In this document: positions 56,718 through 64,000 of the stretch, piece by piece
Position numbering within the stretch: position 1 is the first letter of the stretch
Layout of the letters: every line of letters starts with the position of its first letter
Assembly: GCF_000143415.4 (NCBI RefSeq)
Contig: NW_003314297.1
Coordinates: 1,356,461 to 1,420,460, forward strand
Length of the DNA: 64,000 bases
Source: Selaginella moellendorffii
Taxonomy: Eukaryota; Streptophyta; Lycopodiopsida; Selaginellales; Selaginellaceae
Direction: 5' to 3'
Translations under genes and position numbers: made by a program
The notes under the pieces: model-generated
The model's input: the letters and a program-made list of their open reading frames with translations, nothing else
The model's database searches: none
What the model was told of the DNA's origin: nothing

Positions 56718-59700
56718 ATGGTGGATCCAGGCTTTGTCTCGGCGCTCATTGCAGAGATAGTGCACCTGGCGATAGTAGAAGCGGCTAAGGTTGTGATGTG
56801 CCGGGAATACTGTATGCAATTAGCAAAAATGGTGGATTCTTGTGTCAAGCCGGTCGTGTCTGAACTGGGGAGCCTTGGGAACAATCCGCAGCTCAAGAAT
56901 GTTGCTGACACCTGGCTTGCAAGCCTTCGGGCCTGCCTAGAAGATGCGCAGGCAGTGATCATCGAGTGCAGGAGCGTGCATTCCTTCAACGTTTTCGTCA
57001 AGTAAGATGCATTCTTCTTTCTTCTGAGTAACGCATCAATTGATCAGTGCATCGTTCTGCAGGTACAGGCTCTCGCGCAGAATCATGAGTATTCTGGTCA
57101 AGATAAAGGAACTTCACGAGGCTGCCAGTACTTGGAACGTGGCCCTGTCTGCCAAGGTTGTCACACAATGCAGTGAGGTACTACGGTTGCTTCAAGACAA
57201 TTACAGATACGTTTCACTTTCGGCAAAGACCTGTGGATGCACACAGTCTGAGAGTTATAGCAAAGATCGTGCGATTTTTGAGATAACGAATGAAGCAACG
57301 AGTCACTCGGCTGGTTTAGACGTGGTCGACGAGCCAACTACAGAACTTCAGCCGATTCCGAAGCTGGTGTTTGGACTGGAGGAATTGAGCAGCCGACTTG
57401 AAGCAGTCCTTCGAGATGGCACAGGACGATGGGTTGGTGTTTGGGGCAAGGGAGGTTCAGGAAAGACGCTGTTGACACAAACTGTCACTAACAGTTTATC
57501 GGTGAACAATCACTTTGGAGGAAAGGTATATTGGCTCACGGTTGCACGAAATCCCAACATTGCCAGGTTGCAAAGTAGATTACGCAAACACATCGGCCGT
57601 GGGGAGCAGCTCTTTTCATCCGAGGAAGCTGGCAGGAAAACCCTCATCAACTGCTTGAAGAACAGCAAAGTGTTGTTGATCTTGGACGATGTGTGGGATG
57701 GAAATGTGCTGCAGTGGTTTGATGTGGTGGATGCTCCAGGCAGCAAAATTCTGTTGACTTCCCGGAACAACAGTGTCTTTGACAAGGTGCCATCAACGGT
57801 CATCGAAGTGAAACTGCTTTCGGATGAGCATAGTTGGAATCTCTTCTGTGGCTGTGCATTTCCGGGACAAGACCGGCAACAGCTAGAACACGACATGGAA
57901 CCAATACTTGCCGAAAGAGTAAAGCAAGTGGTCTCTGAGTGCAAAGGACTGCCTTTAGCTCTCAAAGTCATTGGTGGAAGCATGGCAGGCAAGCAGCAGC
58001 TAGGCGACTGGGATTCTACATTACGCAAGTTGAAGAATGCCGAGGTTTTGAACGAGGAACAAGAGAACCAGGTGTATCACAGACTCAAGCTTAGCTATGA
58101 CGAACTCGATATGATTGACAAAGCCCGAGGCAGAGCACTGCAAGAGTGCTTTCTCTACTTCGCAGCCTTTCCTGAGGATGCAGTTATAGAGGTGGAGCAG
58201 CTCATTGGGTATTGGATTGGTGATGGCTTGATAGGATACAAAGACGATGAAGATCCTCAGGTTGAGGCTTATTACATTCTGGGCCAGCTTATAGGACGCT
58301 CACTCGTGGATCTGGAAGTAGGTTGGACATATAGCCAGAACACGAAGTTCTTGAGTTGCAAAATACACGATGTGCTTCGGGATATGGCGATTTACATATT
58401 GGAAAACCAGAAGAAGGCCACTGAGTATGCGTGCCTGTTTCTGTCTGGAAGGGAGTTTCCTGCAGGACTATGCAAAGGTACTGGCCAAGAGAAGTTCAAC
58501 GCTAAGAAGCTTTCTTTGATAGGAAATCAGGTGGAGAACGTCGATAAGCTTGGAACTCGGGCTCCGGATGTGGAAGTGCTACTCCTTAGCAACAACATTC
58601 AGCTGAAACATCTTACCGGACGGTTTCTGTGGAGCTTTAAAAAGCTCCGTGTACTGGACCTGAGCAGGACGGGCTTAATATCTCTTCCCATGGAGATTGG
58701 GAAGCTCAAAGAGTTGGTCGTCCTCGACATTAGTTATAGCAGCATCCGATCTGTGCCGGACTCTTTGGGCAGGCTGGTGAAGTTGGAACATCTGAACATG
58801 CAAAACTGTCCATTGAAGAGCTTTCCAGTGCACAAAGTATCGAATCTCGTCAACTTGCGTTATCTCAACACAAGAGGGTGTGGAGATATTTGGGACCAAA
58901 ACCGGCACAGTCCTTGCAGCTGTGTAACATCTGAACTTCCAATACAAGGCCTAAAGAATCTAGCAGCCTTGCAAATGTTGACCAGGTTATGGATCAGCAG
59001 CCGAACTACAGAACGCTTCCCTGCTATCTCTTCAACCAGGCTGGTACATCTCAGCCTTTACTTCGAACAACTTTCAGTCATTCCAGACGAGCTCCAGTCT
59101 CTGGCCGCTCTAGAGGTTCTCGATGTCAACACTTGCAGATTACTCCAGAAGCTACCGGACTATCTCGCCAAGTCCTTCTTGGGACTGCTTGCTCTCGACC
59201 TTCGTGGCTGCACGTCGTTGTCGCAACTTCCTTCAGATCTGCAGGAACTACAATGGCTTCAAAAGCTGGATCTTGAAGGCTGCTTGTCCTTGCAATCTCT
59301 ACCAGAGGCTTTCGGAAGTTCAGGTGCATTTCCTTCGTTACAAGAGCTTTTCATGACGGGATGCAGAAGACTAGAAGCATTTCCAGAATTGCAACCAGGG
59401 GCGCTTCCTCGTCTTCGTATGCTCAAACTGCCGTTTTGTGCGCGCCTGCAACACTTGGATATACATCCCAAGGCGCTGCCCAACCTTGTCCACTTGAACC
59501 TGGGTGGCTGTGCCGGATTGAAAGAGCTCCCTGACGAGGAAGCGTTGAGATATTTTTCATACTTGGAGGAGCTGGTTTTGAACAACACGCAAATATCTAG
59601 CTTACCTGCGAGTATAGGACTGCTTCCAAGGCTGAAGAAGCTGGATTTGAAGCAATGCATGCAACTGAGAGCGTTACCATGGGTTGATTTAAGCGGTGAC

Positions 59701-60747
59701 TACTTCATCAGCTTGGAAGAGATATCTATGCAAGGAATTCCCATTCGAGAACTGCCCAAGGTTTTGGCTGCAGCACCACAGCTCCGAAAAATGGACCTCA
59801 CGGACTGCGACTTCATAACCCTGACGGACGAGGTGTTCGGCTTGTTGAAAACCAGAAACGTTAATCTCATCAGAGCCAACGTTCAGATCATATCTGCTCT
59901 GAATGAAGCGGAAATGGGGCATGAGCACGAAGCAGACAAAGAACCGATAAAGCAGAAGCCAGAAACTGGGAAAGCAGCTGAGAACACTTCAGAGACGAAT
60001 ACCGACCAACATGAATCTGCTACTGTCTTGGATCCGAGTAGTTCAAAAACGAGATCTACAACCAACCAGCACAGTACCTCCTTTCCTTCATTCAACAATT
60101 TCCTAGACTGGTTAGCAGGATTCATAGACGAAACCAGTATAGATGAAGATGTAGAATATCAGAAGCTGGCAAAGGATGCAAACGGCTACGATCCTGGTCA
60201 TGTGCGGAGGGTCGATTTGCGAGACATGAAACTGCAACTCTTCAAGCGAGGATTGGAAGATCATCTGGTGCTGGGCTCATGCAGCGGAGACGTCATCACT
60301 GAGGAGGTCCTCAAAAACCTGGCCTGTACGAGCTGGAACGTGCACTCGTATGTTGGTGCTCGTTTCCTGGCAAACGGTTTCTTCGAGCTGGCATTCGCAA
60401 ACTCGCTGGATGTTCAGAAGTTGCTGGAGAAGCGGTTTGCGCAGTATGAAGATCGCGTGATCCTCTTCCAGCCTTTCCAGCAAGACTTCAACCCCAACGA
60501 GGTTGGGAATATCAAAGCAGCTGTTTGGGTGGGATTGCCCCTCCTGCCGACGGATTGCTTGCATCCCAAAGTTTTGAAGGCGGTTGGGAATGCACTTGGT
60601 AGCTACTTGGCATATGAGCTTGACGGTGGAAGGCTTCCCAGGGTTTGCTTCGCATGCACCATCCAACAAGAACGGGAGTTGCCTAGTGAACTGGAGCTGG
60701 TTCTCCCATCCGGCAAAGTCTGGCTGCAGCGCTTGGTATGGTCGTAG
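56718..60747 (+). CDS. RPW8/CC-type NLR with C-terminal DUF4283-like domain
   Basis: Intracellular immune receptor of 1322 residues, exons 56718-57001 and 57063-60747. The N-terminus (SALIAEIVHLAIVEAAKVVM, WLASLRACLEDAQAVIIECR, VKYRLSRRIMSILVKIKEL) resembles the four-helix RPW8/CC-R domain of helper NLRs. NB-ARC: P-loop GVWGKGGSGKT (about 220-230), kinase 2 LLILDDVWD (about 299), RNBS-B KILLTSRN, GLPLA (about 390) and IHD (529-531) in place of MHD. LRRs follow (about 570-960). After a Ser/Thr/Glu-rich linker comes a DUF4283-like domain (about 1165-1322): WNVHSYVGARFLANGFFELA, AAVWVGLPLLPTDCL and KAVGNALGSYLAYELDGGRL. It ends at KVWLQRLVWS, just before where a zinc knuckle would sit in retroelement proteins. 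The frame is open throughout, so it looks functional. The first ATG in frame was taken as start. Confidence 0.88.
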
Positions 60748-60763
60748 ACAAAAGGTGGGATTT

Positions 60764-60880
60764 TGAGCGTGAAGCATGCAAGGAGCTTGTGATGAGAGTT
60801 CACAGAGTGGCTTGTGATAAATGCGATCTAAACGAAAAGTGATGAGAGTTCACAAAGTGGCTGTGACGAAAGTAAATGTG
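60764..60880 (+). pseudogene. SET gene 3'-end remnant downstream of NLR
   Basis: gtgaagcatgc, aaggagcttgtgatga and gagttcacag match the 3' end of the TPR-SET pseudogene (52752-52776) and its duplicate (53128-53180). The short unit tgatgagagttcaca occurs twice here (60790 and 60840). It starts about 17 bp after the NLR stop codon, so it may be part of the NLR 3' UTR. Confidence 0.7.
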
Positions 60881-61010
60881 GTCTTAGTTTGACGCGTGTA
60901 AGGCTGTGGCGTTGTAACGTGTCGTTCTCTCCAATGACCACGTGGTGACACGTGTATTGGTCCACCTATTGGTGTTTAAAGGTTTTAGGGTTCTTCGGCA
61001 GGGCAGAGCA

Positions 61011-61731
61011 ATGGCGAGAGCGCAAGAAGGTGAATCGGGGCTTGACGCAGTCGTTCGCGATGCGGCAAATCAGAATGAGGAAAATGCTGGTGGCCAGGAG
61101 TCGGAGTTTGATACGATCGCTCGCTACAGAGGGCAGGCTCAGGAAAATATGGGGAATTTCTTAGCGCAGCATGTCGCTCGTCACGGCGAGCCGGGCAAGA
61201 ACAAGGGAATCGCGGTATGAAAAGGTTTTCTTTCCCTCTTCTCAAGTGGCGAAATCTCGCAGGGCAAGAGTGAGGAGCAACTCCAAGCTAAGGATGGATC
61301 GTCGATCTCTGACCAGCTTGGCAAGAGGTGAGTTTCTCTACAAGGCCTCCCGATTTCTCCTGTCCCATTCTTAGATCCTGGAGGATTTGAATCGCAGCTC
61401 GGACGAAGCTCGTGAAAGAGTCTTCCAGAGCGGGGATAGAACATACGACGCGATCGAGGAGGCGAAGAAGTCCGTCCAGAAGAGGTTTGAGGACGCGAGG
61501 AAAAATGCGAGCGACAAGAAGAAGGACGCACCGGATGAAGGAGCAGACAGCTACACCGCGATCAACGAAGCCAAGGAGGAGCTCAAGGACAAATACGATG
61601 CTGCTAGAGATCATTTCGATGAGAATGCCAGTGATGTGGATAAATCTCGAGAAGGACAAGATGGATCGAAGGAAGCCAGTGGCATTTCGTCGGTGACCCG
61701 ATCGATCAAAGAGGCCATCGCTGGAAAGTAA
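61011..61731 (+). CDS. LEA-like hydrophilic protein
   Basis: Three exons (61011-61214, 61263-61327, 61398-61731) give 200 residues. The protein is almost entirely charged and polar with Ala: MARAQEGESGLDAVVRDAA, TIARYRGQAQENMGNFLAQH, then 11-mer-like amphipathic helices RTYDAIEEAKKSVQKRFEDA, TAINEAKEELKDKYDAARDH and VTRSIKEAIAGK. No hydrophobic core, signal peptide or membrane span is present. This resembles late embryogenesis abundant (LEA group 3/4-like) proteins, which protect cells during drying, but no family-defining motif proves it. A decayed copy lies at 53336-53727. It is followed by tRNA-Asn. Confidence 0.7.
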
Positions 61732-61801
61732 ATCTCAAAACTTAAATTTGATATTATCTTAGTGCAAGGCTTATCAATTGATTAAAATGTAGTAGTCTTA
61801 C

Positions 61802-61825
61802 GCTGGAAAGAGGATTCGAACCTCT

Positions 61826-61867
<42 letters not shown>

Positions 61868-61874
61868 GTCCAGC
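61802..61874 (-). tRNA. tRNA-Asn (GTT)
   Basis: 73-nt cloverleaf on the minus strand: acceptor gctggac/ttccagc (one mismatch, position 7), D arm agctcagcaggttagagc, anticodon loop ctgttaa with GTT, T arm agagg-ttcgaat-cctct. The A and B boxes are intact, so it should be transcribed. Confidence 0.93.
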
Positions 61875-61966
61875 TTATATTAATAATAATAAACTTTAAA
61901 AATAAATAGTTAAATTTATTAACGCGCGGATCTCAACGCTAAACAGTTTTATCACATGCCTATAGC

Positions 61967-63534
61967 TCAGCTGCAAATTATATTTTGATCGAGCCTGATG
62001 GACGCGTTCACGAGCAAGTCAGCATTGAGCGTCATCGTTATACTTCTCGTGCGCTCTTCCATGTCGATCCCGCCCGGGTTAGCAGCACGCCAATTAAATG
62101 CCTGGAGCAAACTGGCCACGTAAAACGCGATCGATCTCATCGCCAGTGGATAGCCGGCACATACTCTCCTGCCCGATGAGAATGGAATGAAATCAAAGTT
62201 CTGCCCGTTGATGGCGCTGCTGGAGCCGAGAAAACGCTCCGGCTGGAACGCTCCTGGGTCGGGCCAGCGAGCGGGATCGCGTCCGATGGCCCATATGTTG
62301 ACGAGAACCTTGCAGCCGCCGGGGATGGTGTACCCGCCCAGGTTGACGGGCTTGAGATTCTTGTGAGGAACTCCCAGTGGGGCTGCCGGGTGGAGACGCA
62401 GTGATTCCTTGACAATGGCATCGATGTATGGAAGGTTTGGAAGATCGGACTCTTGCACCGCGCGAGCTCTCCCTACAACGCTGTCCAGTTCGGCTTGAGC
62501 CTTGGACACGACTCGGGGATGGTTTATGAGCTCCGCCATTGTCCACTCGAGCGTCACTAGTGAAGTTTCCAACCCTGCAACAACCATGTCCTGTCGCAAG
62601 AAGTGAAAAATACCAATATCTCGATGCTGGCAAAACTTACCCAGAGCAGTGCCAAAATGGAAATGTCTGGCAATTTATCCTTGTCCTCGAGAGATATAAG
62701 AACGTCAGTGAAGTCTCGAGGGACGAACCCGTCCCCAGCTTGATCTTTTCTGCGTCGATGCTTGTCGATTTGATCTTCCAGCAAGAGCTTCAGGCGAGGC
62801 ATGAGCTCCCTGTTGATTTTCTTGTAGACTCCATGGAGATCCAGCCCGTCAAGTGCCGGAAGCAGGGTACCGATGTTCAGGTGCAAGCTTAGAGAAGCTA
62901 TCTTCTGGCTGAGATCCATGACCTCCAGCCCCCGCTCGCTAAGAAGAACCAGGCATAGCGAATTCGACAAGAGACTACTGAAAACCTCGTGCAAATTGAT
63001 CGTTGTCTCGGATTGCTGGAAAATGGACTTGACTGTATGCTTCATCTCCGACTCACGGAATCCTGCGCTTGTCTTGAGCATACTGTTGCTAAACAGGTGT
63101 GTGCTGCAAATCCTCCTCATGGTCTTCCACTTATCACCTATGGGCCCGAGGATGAGACCGTTCCAGTCGTGGCTGATGATCCGAAAGAACTCGTCGTCCG
63201 GCCGGCTTGCAAACTCGAGATCGTGGGTCTTAAGAACCTGTGCGGCCATTTCGTTGTTGTTTACCACCACGAACGGGGCCATTCCGATCTTGAGGTAGAC
63301 GATCGGCCCATACTTCTTGCTGATCTTTGCAAAGTGCTGGTGGAGTGGCTCCTTGAGGGAGAAGAGCGCTCCAAAAATGGGGAAAGAGAATGGACCTGGA
63401 GGGAGGCGCCGTTGCTGCGACGATCGAATTCTCCCTATGAGGAGTGATAGTATGATCCAGCTGATGCCCAGGACGAACAAAGCCACACCTAAGTCCATCG
63501 CTTCAAAGGTCTGGATCTCCACGGCCATAGCCAT
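61967..63534 (-). CDS. Cytochrome P450, CYP71-clan type
   Basis: ER-anchored haem monooxygenase. Exons 62641-63534 and 61967-62590, about 505 residues. N-terminal anchor MDLGVALFVLGISWIILSLL and the proline hinge RLPPGPFSFPIFG are followed by helix I AGLETS (which also carries the intron, in the standard CYP71-clan place), the K-helix KESLRLHPAAPLGVPHKN, PERF, and haem loop FIPFSSGRRVCAGYPLA. All catalytic elements are present. Start choice: upstream in-frame ATGs at 63612 and 63534 precede the anchor, whereas MDLG starts at 63498; 63534 is a compromise. Substrate and subfamily cannot be told. The end of a related gene lies at 63908-64000. Confidence 0.92.
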
Positions 63535-63686
63535 CAGGCTCAACGAAGACCCCGGTGGGCGGGGTTCGCAAGGCACCTTGCCGTCTCCGCTGGATGGCCC
63601 CGTGGAATGCATGCTCCCATAAAAAACTCGCAGTTAGCAGCCCACGACATGATTTAAATTTTTAATGATACCAGTCAAAGACATTT

Positions 63687-63889
63687 TTACAGGAGGTCGA
63701 AGAGATTCTCCAAGCCTTGGCCAATCTCCCATATAGAAACTCCAACGCCCGCGGAAACACTCTCTTCTAGCCCGGAAGAAACGCTCTTGGCAGTGGGGAA
63801 GTAGACCCTGTGCTTGTTTTGATCCTTAAAGTAGTGCAATCCCGGGATCAGAAGCTCCAAGAATTGGTCGCCAACAATAGCTCCACCAC
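63687..63889 (-). pseudogene. Orphan last exon of a CHID1-like GH18 protein
   Basis: Open stretch ending in a stop at 63687, preceded by an acceptor (cattctag). It reads GGGAIVGDQFLELLIPGLHY, HRVYFPTAKSVSSGLEES and VGVSIWEIGQGLENLFDLL. The last block is the conserved C-terminal end of chitinase-domain-containing protein 1 (GVSIWE.GQGL..F.DLL). The upstream exons cannot be adjacent, because the end of another P450 begins 19 bp away on the same strand. So either it is a captured exon, or the P450 piece sits in a GH18 intron. Confidence 0.6.
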
Positions 63890-63907
63890 CTAGAATGAAA
63901 AGTAGGG

Positions 63908-64000
63908 TTAACAAATTGATCCTAAACAGATGTCTAAATGATATTTTGATCGAGCCGGGTTTACAAGCAAGGCGGCATTGAGCTTCATCGCCATACTTGC
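63908..64000 (-). CDS. P450 C-terminus, tandem copy (partial)
   Basis: The last 30 codons before the stop at 63910-63908 read MAMKLNAALLVNPARSKY, matching MTLNADLLVNASIRL at the end of the neighbouring P450, and the nucleotide sequence tattttgatcgagcc is shared by both. The rest lies outside the window, so it is either a full tandem gene or a fragment. Confidence 0.65.
   Translation of the reverse strand, partial: ASMAMKLNAALLVNPARSKYHLDICLGSIC

Noticed and set aside
1-64000. CRISPR arrays, bacterial operons or phage genes
   Set aside because: None seen; introns, tRNA types and gene families are those of a plant nuclear genome.

Overview
The window looks like gene-dense nuclear DNA of a land plant, most likely the lycophyte Selaginella moellendorffii or a close relative. 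This is inferred from gene content and architecture, not from a database match. The supporting signs are very short GT-AG introns (mostly about 50-90 bp), tightly packed and often head-to-head genes, intron-free PLS-class PPR genes, and plant-only families (KRP, FAF, SUVR, plastid uL6, DCL1).

Layout. 1-364: N-terminus of a PPR gene. 444-6699: a complete DICER-LIKE 1 gene (19 exons, minus strand), divergent from ARMC7 (6998-7881). 7.9-11.6 kb holds no clear gene, only a SINE-like tRNA-derived stretch. 11.6-13.0 kb: a KRP-type CDK inhibitor. 14.0-16.7 kb: an 882-residue PPR gene. 17.3-18.0 kb: an unrecognised 255-residue protein. 18.2-20.0 kb: a DUF4283-like module joined to an F-box/kelch protein. 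20-25 kb: an AT-rich island with at least three decayed PIF/Harbinger transposase pieces. 25.0-38.3 kb: a dense housekeeping block (XPB helicase, NOP53, Alba, plastid TPR protein, kelch-guanylate kinase, RRM protein, LLPH-like protein, plastid uL6). 38.3-39.3 kb: a PPR relic and tRNA-Glu(CTC). 40.0-50.6 kb: FAF-like, bHLH, L-aspartate oxidase, SUVR methyltransferase, EIF1AD and an extensin-like wall protein. 51.1-53.8 kb: a broken TPR-SET gene, a broken LEA-like gene and a tRNA-Asn relic. 54.6-56.3 kb: a second AT-rich island. 56.7-60.7 kb: an RPW8/CC-type NLR with a DUF4283-like C-terminus. 60.8-61.9 kb: a SET-gene relic, an intact LEA-like gene and tRNA-Asn(GTT). 62-64 kb: a cytochrome P450, an orphan GH18 (CHID1-like) exon and the end of a tandem P450.

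The most notable points are two unrelated host genes carrying a DUF4283-like module (normally found in plant LINE-type ORF1/gag proteins). One is C-terminal on an immune receptor and the other N-terminal on an F-box/kelch protein. In both the module stops where the element's zinc knuckle would begin, and both genes lie beside AT-rich islands. Also notable are a SUVR/EIF1AD pair whose start codons are 18 bp apart, and a SET - LEA - tRNA-Asn block present twice, once decayed and once largely intact, on either side of the NLR.

Exon coordinates were read by eye from GT/AG borders and frame continuity. Where two junctions are possible this is stated.
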